Below, one piece after another: positions 26,230 to 35,175 of a DNA stretch of 64,000 nucleotides. Position numbers and translations under genes: made by a program. Position 1 is the first letter of the stretch. The number at the start of each line of letters is the position of its first letter. The notes beneath the pieces were generated by a model. It did no database searches and was not told the DNA's origin. It worked only from the letters and a program-made list of their open reading frames with translations. This stretch comes from Amycolatopsis albispora (lineage in GTDB: Bacteria; Actinomycetota; Actinomycetes; Mycobacteriales; Pseudonocardiaceae): positions 2,170,001 to 2,234,000 of the forward strand of contig NZ_CP015163.1 of the NCBI RefSeq assembly GCF_003312875.1. The letters are read 5' to 3'.

Positions 26230-26232
26230 CCC

Positions 26233-26787
26233 ATGTCCGGCGAGACGCGTGCACGGATCATGGACGAAGCGCTGCGGCAGTTCGCCGAGCGCGGCTTCGC
26301 CGGCACCACGATCAGCTCCATCGAGCGCGGCGTCGGCCTGGCCGAGGGCACCGGCTCGTTCCACCGCCACTTCCCGTCGAAACGAGCCGTGCTGGACGCC
26401 GTGGTCGAGCGGGAACTGGCGCGGCTGCGGGAAATCCGGCCCGAGCGCGAACCCGATCCCGGCCGCCCGCTGGCCGACCGCCTGGCCGCCGACCTGGAGT
26501 TCCTGCGTGAGGTCCGGCCGCTGATCGAGATCCTGATCCGCGAACGCGGTGCCATGCCGCACCTGGTGCGCCGCGTCCGGGAGGTGCTCGTCGACGGCGG
26601 GCTGACCGGGATCGCCGGAGACCTCGGCACGGGCTCCGGCGATCCGGCCGCCGACGCGGCGGTCCTGCTGTGCGCGACCGTCGGCTACTTCCTCACTTCC
26701 GAGTTCTTCGGCGCCGATCCCGGCGGGGTGGACGCCGGGCGCTACACCCGGGTGCTCGCCGAACTCCTCTCGCGGGACCGGCGCTGA
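26233..26787 (+). CDS. TetR-family regulator divergent from GH1
   Basis: This 184-residue protein has the TetR HTH at residues about 8-55 (ARIMDEALRQFAERGFAGTT, GVGLAEGTGSFHRHFPSKRAVL) and a variable helical domain. ATG at 26233, only 4 bp after the second palindrome, so bound repressor would also block its own transcription. It probably controls the GH1 gene in response to a sugar-derived or aglycone ligand. The 3' end overlaps tctA by 46 bp on the other strand. Confidence 0.9.
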   Translation: MSGETRARIMDEALRQFAERGFAGTTISSIERGVGLAEGTGSFHRHFPSKRAVLDAVVERELARLREIRPEREPDPGRPLADRLAADLEFLREVRPLIEILIRERGAMPHLVRRVREVLVDGGLTGIAGDLGTGSGDPAADAAVLLCATVGYFLTSEFFGADPGGVDAGRYTRVLAELLSRDRR

Positions 26788-28250
26788 CGGGCCCGCACCA
26801 CCGGCCACGCCGCGACGAGCACGAAGGCCACCAGCAGCACCCCGGAGATCGGCCGGGTGAAGAAGCCGCCGGGATTGCCGTCGAAGATCAGCAGCGACCG
26901 CCGCAGCGACTCCTCCAGCAGCGAGCCGAGCACAAAGGCGAGCACCAGCGGTCCCGGGTCGAAGCCGAGCTTCTTCATCAGGTAACCGAGCGCGCCGAAG
27001 GCGATCACCAGCACGATGTCGAACACGTCGTTGTTCACCGTGTACACCCCGATCAGCGTGATCAGCACGGTGATCGGCGCGAGCACGGTGGCCCGCACGC
27101 GCAGGATCTTCACGAACAACCCGACCAGCGGAATGCTCATGATCAGCAGCAGGATGTTGCCGAGGTACATCGAGTTGACCACGCCCCAGAACAGCTCCGG
27201 GTCCTCGGAGACCAGCTGCGGGCCGGGGCTCACACCCTGGATGAGCAGCGCGCCGAAGATCACCGCCATGGTGGCGTTCGCCGGGATGCCCAGGGTCAGC
27301 AGCGGGATGAACGACGAGGTAGCGGCCGCGTTGTTGGCCGACTCCGGGCCCGCGACGCCTTCGACGGCGCCCTTGCCGAAGCGGCCGGGGTCCTTCGCGC
27401 GGCGCTTCTCGACGGCGTAGGCGGCCAGCGACGACAGCGTCGCGCCGCCGCCGGGCAGGATGCCGAGCACGAACCCGAGCACCGAACCGCGGCCGATGGC
27501 CCCGGAGGACTGCTTCAGGTCCGCCCGCGACGGCCAGGCGTTCGCCACCGTCGCCGGTGCCTGCGCCGCGCGGTGCCGCTGCTCGAGGTTGTAGAGGATC
27601 TCGCCGAGGCCGAACAGGCCCATCGCGATCGGCACGAAGTCGAGCCCGTCGGCCAGCGACAGGTTGTCGAAGGTGAACCGCTCGGCCGCGGTGAACCCGT
27701 CCCGGCCGACGGTGGCCAGCAGCAGGCCGAGGCAGGCGGCGATCAGCGCCTTGAGCCGGTTGCCGCTGCTGACCGTGGCCACCAGCAGGATGCCGAGCAG
27801 CGCCAGCGCGGTGTACTCGGGCGGGCCGAAGTCGAGCGCGAACCCGGCGACCAGCGGTGCCAGCAGCGACAACGCCACGATGGACACCGTGCCGCCGACG
27901 AACGAGCCGATCGCGGCGATGCCGAGCGCGGTGCCCGCCCTGCCCTGCTTGGCCATCGCGTGCCCGTCGAACACGGTCACCACCGAGGAGGCCTCGCCGG
28001 GCAGCTTCAGCAGCACCGAGGTGATCGTGCCGCCGTACTGCGCGCCGTAGAAGATCCCGGCCAGCATGATGATCGCGGTCACCGGCTCGATGCCGAAGGT
28101 CAGCGGCAGCAGGATGGCGATGGTGGCCGCCGGGCCGAGGCCGGGCAGCACCCCGACCAGCATGCCGATCACCACGCCGAGCAGGCAGTAGAGCAGGTTC
28201 GCCGGTTCGGCGACGACGGCGAAACCGTCGAGCACGGGCGTGAGGTCCAC
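26742..28250 (-). CDS. tctA: Tripartite tricarboxylate transporter, large permease TctA
   Basis: This 502-residue protein has about 12 membrane segments and TctA signatures: GVLPGLGPAATIAILLPLTF, GIFYGAQYGGTITSVLLKLPGE, FVLGILPGGGATLSS and ESANNAAATSSFIPLLTLGIP. It is the main permease of a secondary transporter that uses the TctC binding protein. GTG at 28250 stands 5 bp after AGGAGG and 8 bp after the tctB stop; longer upstream frames are spurious. The neighbours suggest that it imports a sugar diacid such as glucarate or galactarate. Confidence 0.93.
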   Translation of the reverse strand: MDLTPVLDGFAVVAEPANLLYCLLGVVIGMLVGVLPGLGPAATIAILLPLTFGIEPVTAIIMLAGIFYGAQYGGTITSVLLKLPGEASSVVTVFDGHAMAKQGRAGTALGIAAIGSFVGGTVSIVALSLLAPLVAGFALDFGPPEYTALALLGILLVATVSSGNRLKALIAACLGLLLATVGRDGFTAAERFTFDNLSLADGLDFVPIAMGLFGLGEILYNLEQRHRAAQAPATVANAWPSRADLKQSSGAIGRGSVLGFVLGILPGGGATLSSLAAYAVEKRRAKDPGRFGKGAVEGVAGPESANNAAATSSFIPLLTLGIPANATMAVIFGALLIQGVSPGPQLVSEDPELFWGVVNSMYLGNILLLIMSIPLVGLFVKILRVRATVLAPITVLITLIGVYTVNNDVFDIVLVIAFGALGYLMKKLGFDPGPLVLAFVLGSLLEESLRRSLLIFDGNPGGFFTRPISGVLLVAFVLVAAWPVVRARQRRSRERSSASTRV

Positions 28251-28258
28251 GAACCCTC

Positions 28259-28726
28259 CTAGAGCAGGTGCGGGATGGGCACGGACAGGGCGCCGACAAA
28301 CACGGCGTAGAACACCGCGACCATCGCGACACTGCCCACAATGGACAGTCGCAGGTTCTCGCGGCCGAGGAACCGGAGCCAGGCGAAGCAGAGCAGCGTC
28401 GCCGGGATCTCGAAGCCGATGTACTCGATGACCGCGACGAAGAAGACCATCGTCGCCAGGCCCGCGAGCACCAGCCAGCTCGAACCGGTGAAGCGCTCGG
28501 TGTCGGCGGGGGCGCGGAACCGCACCAGCAGCGCGGCGCCGAGCACCACCAGCGCGCCCCCGAGCAGGAGCGGCCACATGCCGGAATCGGGTTCGCTCGC
28601 GGTGCCGACACCGAGCGCCAGCGAGGCGATCACCGCCACCACGCCGATGCCGATGAGCACCACCGCGGTCACCGCGTTGGTCAGCGGCCCGGCGGCGGAC
28701 GGCTGTTCTTCTTCCGGTGCGGTCAT
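28259..28726 (-). CDS. tctB: Tripartite tricarboxylate transporter, small subunit TctB
   Basis: This 155-residue protein has four membrane segments with the usual TctB pattern: a polar N-terminus, two segments (ALGVGTASEPDSGMWP in the loop between), then two more ending near VFVGALSVPIPHLL. It is the small membrane partner of TctA. ATG at 28726 overlaps the tctC stop by 4 bp (ATGA), which also rules out the longer upstream frame. Confidence 0.88.
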   Translation of the reverse strand: MTAPEEEQPSAAGPLTNAVTAVVLIGIGVVAVIASLALGVGTASEPDSGMWPLLLGGALVVLGAALLVRFRAPADTERFTGSSWLVLAGLATMVFFVAVIEYIGFEIPATLLCFAWLRFLGRENLRLSIVGSVAMVAVFYAVFVGALSVPIPHLL

Positions 28727-29736
28727 TCGGAATCCCCCAGATCGATCTGGAACTGCCGGGTCACCGCGCGGTACCGCTCCAGGTTCGCGGTCCACTGGCG
28801 GCGCAACTCCGCACCGTCGACCTCGTTCGGCGTGAGCAGGTTGTCCTGGTTGAACTTCTGGTACGCCGGGGTGGCGAACACCTGCTGGAACGCCAGCCGC
28901 AGCCGCTGCAGGATCTCCACCGGCGTGCCCTTCGGCGCGAACACCGCACGCGACTGCTGCACCGGCACCTGGTAGCCCTCCTCCACCGCGGTCGGTGTGC
29001 CCGGCAGGTAGGCGGGACGCTTCTCGGCGAAGGTGACGATCGGCTTGAGCTGCCCGGCGACGATCTGCTCGCTGGCCTCACCGAGCTGCACGGCGCCGAC
29101 GTCGACCTGCCCGCCGAGCACCGCGGTCATCGTGGGCGAACCACCGTCGAACGGCACCGCGGTGCCGGCGATCCCGGCCTGGGCGAACAGCAGCGCCTGC
29201 GCGAGCTGGCTGCCGGTGCCCGCGCCGGTGGTGCCGTAGGTGAGCGGGCGCCCGGCGCGCTTGAGGTCCTCGATCGTGGACAGCCCGGATCCGGGCGCGG
29301 TGACCAGCACGTAGTCGTCCTGCGAAACGCCGGTGACCACCTCGTAGTCGGCGATGTCGATCGCCTGCTTCTCCGGCACCGCGAGCGGGGTGATGTAGGC
29401 GAGGCTGCCGTTGTAGACCATCAGCGTGTGGCCGTTCGGCTTCTTCCCGCTGAGTTCCCTGGCCGCCAGCGCGCCGTTCGCGCCCGGCTTGTTCTCCACG
29501 GTGACCGCGACGCCGAGGTCGCCGGTCACGCCGTCGGCCAGTGCCCTGGCGATGAGGTCGGTGCTGCCGCCGGGATCCGCGCCGGCGTAGACGGTGATCG
29601 GGTCGCCGTTGGGGTAGTCCTTCGCTGCGGCGTCCGCGCCGGCCCCCAGATTTCCGCCGCACGCGCCCAGCGGCATGGCCAGCACCAAGCCGAGGCCGAG
29701 CGCCAGCCATCGGCGTGTGCCGGGGTTCCTGGTCAT
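28723..29736 (-). CDS. tctC: Tripartite tricarboxylate transporter, binding lipoprotein TctC
   Basis: This 337-residue binding protein has a lipoprotein signal ending in LGACG and the Bug/TctC fold: ITVYAGADPGGSTDLIARAL, VENKPGANGALAARELSG, LTYGTTGAGTGSQLAQALLF and PFDGGSPTMTAVLGGQVD. It captures a carboxylate outside the cell for TctAB. ATG at 29736 follows GAAGGAGA. First gene of tctCBA, divergent from the LysR gene with a shared candidate operator in the 103-bp gap. Confidence 0.93.
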   Translation of the reverse strand: MTRNPGTRRWLALGLGLVLAMPLGACGGNLGAGADAAAKDYPNGDPITVYAGADPGGSTDLIARALADGVTGDLGVAVTVENKPGANGALAARELSGKKPNGHTLMVYNGSLAYITPLAVPEKQAIDIADYEVVTGVSQDDYVLVTAPGSGLSTIEDLKRAGRPLTYGTTGAGTGSQLAQALLFAQAGIAGTAVPFDGGSPTMTAVLGGQVDVGAVQLGEASEQIVAGQLKPIVTFAEKRPAYLPGTPTAVEEGYQVPVQQSRAVFAPKGTPVEILQRLRLAFQQVFATPAYQKFNQDNLLTPNEVDGAELRRQWTANLERYRAVTRQFQIDLGDSE

Positions 29737-29805
29737 TGTCGTTTCTCTCCTTCGAGAAGCGGCCAGAGGGAAGGGAGCGTATGGGCGGCATTCGATGTCT
29801 GTCCA

Positions 29806-29831
29806 AATCCGATAAGGCATGGATTGATACC
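29806..29831. promoter_or_regulatory. LysR operator candidate between tctC and lysR
   Basis: AATCC-N10-GGATT is a LysR-like dyad (29806-29810 and 29821-29825). Overlapping it, 29817-29831 read on the reverse strand is GGTATCAATCCATGC. Nearly the same word occurs before kdgD at 30743-30757 (14 of 15 match). This ties both operons to one regulator. Confidence 0.6.
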
Positions 29832-29839
29832 TTCGCGGC

Positions 29840-30733
29840 ATGACCTTCACGCTCGAACAGCTCCGCGGTTTTGTCGCCGTCGCGGACGAGCTGCACTTCG
29901 GCCGCGCGGCGGCCAGGCTGAAGATGACCCAGCCGCCGCTGAGCAGGCAGATCCAAAAGCTGGAGCGGGCCGTTGACGCGCAGTTGCTGGTCCGCGACAA
30001 CCGGCGGGTCGAGCTGACCGCGGCGGGCGAGGTGTTCCTGCTTGAAGCGCGCCGCCTGCTCTCGCTCGCCGACGCGGCCCCGGACCTGGCGCGCCGGGTG
30101 TCGTCCGGCTCGACCGGCATGGTGCGCATCGGCTTCACCGCCGCCTCGACCTACGGGGTGCTCGGCAGGCTGCTCAACCGGCTCAGCGCGGAACTGCCGG
30201 AGGTCGACGTCGGCCTCGGCGAGATGGTCACCAGGGAGCAGGTCGCCGGGCTGCGCAACGAGGAGATCGACCTCGGCCTGGCGCGGCCCCCGTTCGACCA
30301 CAAGACGTTCAGCTCGCACCTGCTGCACCGCGAGGCGATGCTGGTCGCCGCGCCCACCGGGCACCTGCTGCTCGAGCTGGGCCGGGACGTCACCGCCGCC
30401 GACGTGGCCGACGAGCCGGTGATCATGCACTCCCCCACCGAGGCCAGGTACTTCTACGACCTGGTGGTCGGCATCGTGCCGATCGCGCACCAGAACACCG
30501 TGCACACGGTCAGCCAGGTGCTGACCATGCTGTGGCTGGTCGCGGCCGGGCGCGGGATCGCCTTCGTGCCCGCGTCGGCGGCCCGGCTGTCCATCGCGGG
30601 CGTGGGCTTCGTCCGGCTGGCCACCGCCGTGCCGCAGCCCGCGGAGCTGCACCTGCTGTGGCGCCGCGACTCCCCGAACCCGGCGCTGTGGCGCGCGCTG
30701 GAGGTGCTGAAAGACTTCACTCCGCTCCAGTGA
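29840..30733 (+). CDS. LysR-family regulator of the sugar-diacid regulon
   Basis: This 297-residue protein has the LysR HTH at the N-terminus (LEQLRGFVAVADELHFGRAA, LKMTQPPLSRQIQKLERAV) and the two-lobe effector domain. ATG at 29840. It sits between the divergent tctCBA operon and the downstream kdgD-gudD-galD genes. The shared motif in both promoters makes it the likely activator of both, with glucarate, galactarate or a product as effector. Effector identity is inference. Confidence 0.9.
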   Translation: MTFTLEQLRGFVAVADELHFGRAAARLKMTQPPLSRQIQKLERAVDAQLLVRDNRRVELTAAGEVFLLEARRLLSLADAAPDLARRVSSGSTGMVRIGFTAASTYGVLGRLLNRLSAELPEVDVGLGEMVTREQVAGLRNEEIDLGLARPPFDHKTFSSHLLHREAMLVAAPTGHLLLELGRDVTAADVADEPVIMHSPTEARYFYDLVVGIVPIAHQNTVHTVSQVLTMLWLVAAGRGIAFVPASAARLSIAGVGFVRLATAVPQPAELHLLWRRDSPNPALWRALEVLKDFTPLQ

Positions 30734-30742
30734 TGCCGCGCG

Positions 30743-30757
30743 GGTATCAAGCCATGC
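30743..30757. promoter_or_regulatory. Second copy of the LysR-associated motif, before kdgD
   Basis: GGTATCAAGCCATGC lies 111 bp upstream of the kdgD start and matches 14 of 15 bases of the motif in the tctC/lysR gap. A possible promoter, TTGGAC near 30769 and TACGGT near 30792, follows it. Confidence 0.55.
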
Positions 30758-30853
30758 GAAACAGCACTTGGACAAGCATCGATTCCGGTACTTACGGTGA
30801 TCGTGACCGCCGCGCCACCACGCGGACCACCGGAATCCAAGGGGACAACAACC

Positions 30854-31771
30854 GTGACGCTGCTGCCGCCCGACGCCCTGGCCGAAAAGCTGACCTCCGG
30901 GCTGCTCTCCTTCCCGGTGACGCACTTCGACGCCGAGCTGCGCTTCGACGAGCCGCGGTACCGCGAGCACCTGGCCTGGCAGGCGAGCTGCGGCGCGGCC
31001 GGGCTGTTCGCCGCGGGCGGTACCGGTGAGGGCTTCTCGCTCACCCCGGCGGAGATCGACCAGGTGGTCCGCGCGGCCGTCGGCGAGGTGGGCGGCACCG
31101 TCCCGGTGGTCGCCCCGGCGACCGGCGCGACCGCGGTCTCGGTGGCGCAGGCGCAGGCCGCCGAAGCCGCCGGAGCGTCCGGCATCCTGCTGTTCCCGCC
31201 GTACCTGACCGAGGCCTCGCAGCGCGGGCTGGTCGAGCACATCAGCGCGGTGTGCCGGGCCACCCGGCTCGGCGTGATCGTCTACAGCCGCGCCAACGCC
31301 GTGCTGTCGGACACCACCGTGGCCGAGGCCGCCGAGCGCAACCCGAACCTGATCGGGCTCAAGGACGGCATCGGCGACATCGAGCGGATGACCAGGACCT
31401 ACGCCAGGGTCGGCGACCGGCTCATCTACATCGGCGGCCTGCCCACCGCCGAGACCTTCGCACTGCCGCTGCTGCAGCTCGGCGTGTCCACCTATTCCTC
31501 GGCGCTGTACAACTTCGTGCCCGAGTTCGCGATGAAGTTCTACACCGCGGTGCGCGCGCAGGACCGGACCGCGGTCTACCGCATGCTCGCCGATTTCGTG
31601 CTGCCCTACCTGGACATCCGCGACCGCGCCAAGGGCTACGCGGTGTCGATCATCAAGGCCGGGCTGACCGCGGTCGGCCGGGACGGCGGGCCGGTGCGGC
31701 CGCCGCTGACCGACCTGACCGCGAGCGAGCTGGCCGAGCTGAGCACGCTGATCGAGAAGGCCGCGCGATGA
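30854..31771 (+). CDS. kdgD: 5-dehydro-4-deoxyglucarate dehydratase
   Basis: This 305-residue enzyme of the dihydrodipicolinate-synthase superfamily converts 5-keto-4-deoxyglucarate to 2-oxoglutarate semialdehyde, with loss of water and CO2. The N-terminal [26 protein letters not shown], the tyrosine in [10 protein letters not shown], the Schiff-base lysine in IGLKDGIGD and [12 protein letters not shown] fit the KdgD branch. GTG at 30854 follows AAGGGGAC; a longer ATG frame at 30797 has no ribosome site. It overlaps gudD by 4 bp, so the two consecutive pathway enzymes are coupled. Confidence 0.88.
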   Translation: MTLLPPDALAEKLTSGLLSFPVTHFDAELRFDEPRYREHLAWQASCGAAGLFAAGGTGEGFSLTPAEIDQVVRAAVGEVGGTVPVVAPATGATAVSVAQAQAAEAAGASGILLFPPYLTEASQRGLVEHISAVCRATRLGVIVYSRANAVLSDTTVAEAAERNPNLIGLKDGIGDIERMTRTYARVGDRLIYIGGLPTAETFALPLLQLGVSTYSSALYNFVPEFAMKFYTAVRAQDRTAVYRMLADFVLPYLDIRDRAKGYAVSIIKAGLTAVGRDGGPVRPPLTDLTASELAELSTLIEKAAR

Positions 31772-33093
31772 GCGGGCCGTCGGTCGCCACCGTCGAAGTG
31801 GTGCCGGTGGCCGGATACGACAGCATGCTGCTGAACCTCAGTGGCGCGCACGGCCCGTTCTTCACCCGCAACGTGGCCATCGTGACCGACAGCGAGGGCC
31901 GGACCGGGCTCGGTGAGGTGCCCGGCGGCGAATCGATCCGGCGCACCGTTTCCGAGGCGGGCGAACTGCTCGCGGGACAGCCGGTCGCGCGGTACGCGTC
32001 GCTGCTGCGCCAGGTCGCGGAGACCTTCGCCGACCGCGACGCCGGTGGCCGCGGCCTGCAGACCTTCGACCTGCGCACCACCGTGCACGCGGTGACCGCG
32101 CTCGAATCCGCGCTGCTCGACCTGCACGGGCAATACCTCGGCGTGCCGGTGGCCGAACTGCTCGGTGACGGTCAGCAACGGGATTCGGTGCCGATGCTGG
32201 GTTACCTGTTCTACGTCGGTGACCGCGAACGCACCGATCTTCCTTACGTAGCCGAGGGAAACCCGGCCGACGACTGGGCGAGGCTGCGCCGCGAGCCCGC
32301 GCTCACCGCCGACGCGGTGGTCAAGCTGGCCGAGGCCGCGCAGCAGCGGTACGGGTTCGCCGACTTCAAGCTCAAGGGCGCGGTGTTCACCGCGGAGCAG
32401 GAAATCGAGGCCGCTCGCGCGCTGGCCGGCCGGTTCCCGGACGCCCGCATCACGCTCGACCCCAACGGCGCCTGGGCGCTCGACGAGGCGATCGCGCTGT
32501 GCCGCGACCTGCACGGCGTGCTGGCCTACGCCGAGGACCCGGTCGGCGCGGAAGGCGGGTTCTCCGGCCGCGAAACCATGGCGGAGTTCCGGCGTGCCAC
32601 CGGCCTTCGCACCGCGACGAACATGATCGCCACCGACTGGCGGCAGCTGACCCACGCGCTGCGCGCGGACGCGGTGGACATCCCGCTGGCCGACCCGCAC
32701 TTCTGGACCATGCGCGGCTCGGTCCGCGTGGCTCAGCTGTGCGCGGATTCCGGGCTCACCTGGGGTTCACACTCGAACAACCACTTCGACATCTCGCTGG
32801 CCATGTTCACCCACGCCGGTGCCGCGGCCCCCGGCCCGATCACCGCGCTCGACACGCACTGGATCTGGCAGGACGGCCAGGCGCTGACCCGGCGCCCGCC
32901 GCGCATCACCGGTGGCGAGGTGGCCGTGCCCGACGCGCCGGGCCTCGGTGTCGAACTCGACCGCGACGCGCTGGCCGCCGCGCACGAGCTATACCGCGAA
33001 CACGGGCTCGGTGCCCGAGACGACGCGGTGGCCATGCGGTTCCTGGTGCCCGGCTGGGAGTTCGATCCCAAGCGGCCCAGCCTCGTCCGCTGA
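31768..33093 (+). CDS. gudD: Glucarate dehydratase
   Basis: This 441-residue member of the enolase superfamily removes water from D-glucarate (and often L-idarate) to give 5-keto-4-deoxyglucarate, the KdgD substrate. Visible active-site elements are the KxK base ([10 protein letters not shown]), metal ligands in LDPNGAW, YAEDPVG and [10 protein letters not shown], and the His of [14 protein letters not shown]. The length equals the family norm of about 445 residues. ATG at 31768 overlaps the kdgD stop. Confidence 0.92.
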   Translation: MSGPSVATVEVVPVAGYDSMLLNLSGAHGPFFTRNVAIVTDSEGRTGLGEVPGGESIRRTVSEAGELLAGQPVARYASLLRQVAETFADRDAGGRGLQTFDLRTTVHAVTALESALLDLHGQYLGVPVAELLGDGQQRDSVPMLGYLFYVGDRERTDLPYVAEGNPADDWARLRREPALTADAVVKLAEAAQQRYGFADFKLKGAVFTAEQEIEAARALAGRFPDARITLDPNGAWALDEAIALCRDLHGVLAYAEDPVGAEGGFSGRETMAEFRRATGLRTATNMIATDWRQLTHALRADAVDIPLADPHFWTMRGSVRVAQLCADSGLTWGSHSNNHFDISLAMFTHAGAAAPGPITALDTHWIWQDGQALTRRPPRITGGEVAVPDAPGLGVELDRDALAAAHELYREHGLGARDDAVAMRFLVPGWEFDPKRPSLVR

Positions 33094-33113
33094 CCGTCTA
33101 CATAGGAGCGCCC

Positions 33114-34250
33114 ATGTCCCCCGTGCTCGACCGGATCGCCTCGGTGCGGCTGTCCTCGGTGACCCTGCCGCTGCCGACCGGGATCAGCGACGCCAAGGTG
33201 CTGACCGGCAGGCAGCGCCCGATGACCGAGGTGGTGTTCCTGTTCGCGGAGATCACCACCGACTCCGGTGCCGAAGGCGTCGGTTTCAGCTATTCGAAGC
33301 GCGCGGGCGGGCCCGCCCAGTTCGCGCACGCGCGGGAGGTCGCGCCGGACCTGATCGGCGAGGACCCCAGCGACATCGGCCGCTTGTGGACCAAGCTCAC
33401 CTGGTCGGGTGCCTCGGTCGGGCGCAGCGGGGCCGCCACGCAGGCGCTGGCCGCGATCGACGTGGCGCTGTGGGACCTCAAGGCCAAGCGCGCCGGGTTG
33501 CCGCTGGCCAAGCTCCTTGGCGCGTACCGGGATTCGGTGCGCTGCTACAACACCTCGGGCGGGTTCCTGCACGAGTCCGTCGAGCAGATCAAGGACAACG
33601 CCACGCGCACGCTCGAATCCGGCGTCGGCGGCATCAAGATCAAGGTGGGCCAGCCGGACCTGGCCGAGGACCTGCGCCGGGTCGCCGCGATCCGCGAGCA
33701 CCTCGGTGACGCGGTGCCGCTGATGGTCGACGCGAACCAGCAGTGGGACCGGCCGACCGCGATGCGGGCCGGGCGCGCGCTGGAGGAGTTCGGCCTGGTC
33801 TGGATCGAAGAACCGCTGGACGCCTACGACGCCGAGGGGCACGCCGAGCTGGCGCGGTCGCTGACCACCGCGGTGGCCACCGGCGAAATGCTGACCAGTG
33901 TGGCCGAGCACTACGAGCTGATCCGCCACGGTGCCGCCGACATCCTGCAGCCCGACGCGCCACGCATCGGCGGCATCACGCAGTTCCTCAAGCTGGCCAC
34001 CCTGGCCGACCACCGGAACCTGCAGCTCGCGCCGCACTTCGCCATGGAGATCCACGTGCACCTGGCCGCGGCCTACCCGCACGAGCCGTGGGTCGAGCAC
34101 TTCGACTGGTTGTACCCGCTGTTCAACGAGCGGCTGGAGATCAGCGGCGGCCGGATGCGGCTGTCCTCGCGCCCCGGGCTCGGTATCACGCTGAGCGAGC
34201 AGGCCCGTGCCTGGACCACCGACAGTGTGATCGTGGACAAGCCCGCATGA
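33114..34250 (+). CDS. L-talarate/galactarate dehydratase-like enolase-superfamily enzyme
   Basis: This 378-residue mandelate-racemase-type enzyme shows RCYNTSGGFLHES, characteristic of L-talarate/galactarate dehydratases. It also has the Lys base in GIKIKVGQPD, metal ligands in VDANQQW, WIEEPLDAYD and ATGEMLTS, and the general-acid His in LAPHFAMEIHVH. It would feed galactarate (the oxidation product of galacturonate) into the same KdgD step. ATG at 33114 behind TAGGAGCG. It lies 20 bp after gudD. The exact substrate could be another aldarate. Confidence 0.85.
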   Translation: MSPVLDRIASVRLSSVTLPLPTGISDAKVLTGRQRPMTEVVFLFAEITTDSGAEGVGFSYSKRAGGPAQFAHAREVAPDLIGEDPSDIGRLWTKLTWSGASVGRSGAATQALAAIDVALWDLKAKRAGLPLAKLLGAYRDSVRCYNTSGGFLHESVEQIKDNATRTLESGVGGIKIKVGQPDLAEDLRRVAAIREHLGDAVPLMVDANQQWDRPTAMRAGRALEEFGLVWIEEPLDAYDAEGHAELARSLTTAVATGEMLTSVAEHYELIRHGAADILQPDAPRIGGITQFLKLATLADHRNLQLAPHFAMEIHVHLAAAYPHEPWVEHFDWLYPLFNERLEISGGRMRLSSRPGLGITLSEQARAWTTDSVIVDKPA

Positions 34251-34257
34251 TCACTGC

Positions 34258-35172
34258 GTGAACGCTGTCCTCGGCGGTTTCGCCACCCTGCTCGCGGTGA
34301 TCGCGGTGGGCTGGCTGACCGGCCGCACCGGCATCCTCGGTGCCGGTGCGGCCGAAATGCTGTCCCGCCTGTCCTACTACGTGGCCACCCCGGCCCTGCT
34401 GCTGCTCACCCTGGCCGACGCCGACCCGTCCGCACTGCTGTCCACCACCCTGGTGGCGACCGCGGGCAGTGCCGTGCTGTGCGCGTTGCTGTACTCGGCG
34501 GTGGTGTACTGGTGGCGCCGCCCGAAAGCCGCGCAGCTGGCCACCGGCGCGCTGTCCACTTCGTACGTCAACGCGGGCAATCTCGGCGTGGCGATCGCGG
34601 TCTACGTACTCGGCGACGCGTCGTATGTGGCGCCGGTGCTGTTGTTCCAGGTGCTGGTGCTGGCGCCGATCGGGCTGACCGTGCTGGCTTCGGACCAGCC
34701 GGACCGCTCCCTGCGGCGCCTGCTCACCCAGCCGCTGCGGACGCCGGTGGTGATCGGCTGCGCGATCGGGCTGGCCCTGTCGATGCTCGGCTGGCGCCCG
34801 CCGGAGCTGGTGCTGCGGCCGATCGAGCTGCTCGCGGGCCTGGCCGTGCCCGCCGCCCTGCTGGCCTACGGCACCAGCCTGCACGGCTCGCCGCGCCCGG
34901 CCACCGGTGCCCAGGCCGGGCCGATCTGGCTGGCGGTCGGGCTGAAAACGGTGGCACAGCCCGCACTGGCCTTCGGCCTCGGCAGTGCGGTGCAGCTCAG
35001 CGGCACCGCACTGCTGGCCGTCACGGTCACCTCCGCGCTGCCGACCGCGCAGAACGTTTTTGTCTACGCCACTTCCCACGGCCAGGACACCGAACTGGCC
35101 AGGGACGTCATCCTGCTGACCACCATGCTCTCCATCCCGGTACTGGCCGGAATCGCCCTGCTACTGGGTTAG
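34258..35172 (+). CDS. AEC-family (auxin efflux carrier type) transporter
   Basis: This 304-residue membrane protein has about ten segments and the AEC pattern: RLSYYVATPALLLLTLAD in the first half, SYVNAGNLGVAIAVYVLG, and TSALPTAQNVFVYA in the C-terminal half. Bacterial AEC members carry dicarboxylates such as malate or malonate. GTG at 34258 is 7 bp after galD, so it is the last gene of the diacid operon. It could import a diacid as a second route besides tctCBA. Confidence 0.85.
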   Translation: MNAVLGGFATLLAVIAVGWLTGRTGILGAGAAEMLSRLSYYVATPALLLLTLADADPSALLSTTLVATAGSAVLCALLYSAVVYWWRRPKAAQLATGALSTSYVNAGNLGVAIAVYVLGDASYVAPVLLFQVLVLAPIGLTVLASDQPDRSLRRLLTQPLRTPVVIGCAIGLALSMLGWRPPELVLRPIELLAGLAVPAALLAYGTSLHGSPRPATGAQAGPIWLAVGLKTVAQPALAFGLGSAVQLSGTALLAVTVTSALPTAQNVFVYATSHGQDTELARDVILLTTMLSIPVLAGIALLLG

Positions 35173-35175
35173 GGG

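Noticed and set aside
26180..26254. A longer N-terminus for the GH1 protein starting at 26254
   Set aside because: It would translate both twin palindromes and the divergent tetR start, and would spoil the Sec signal.
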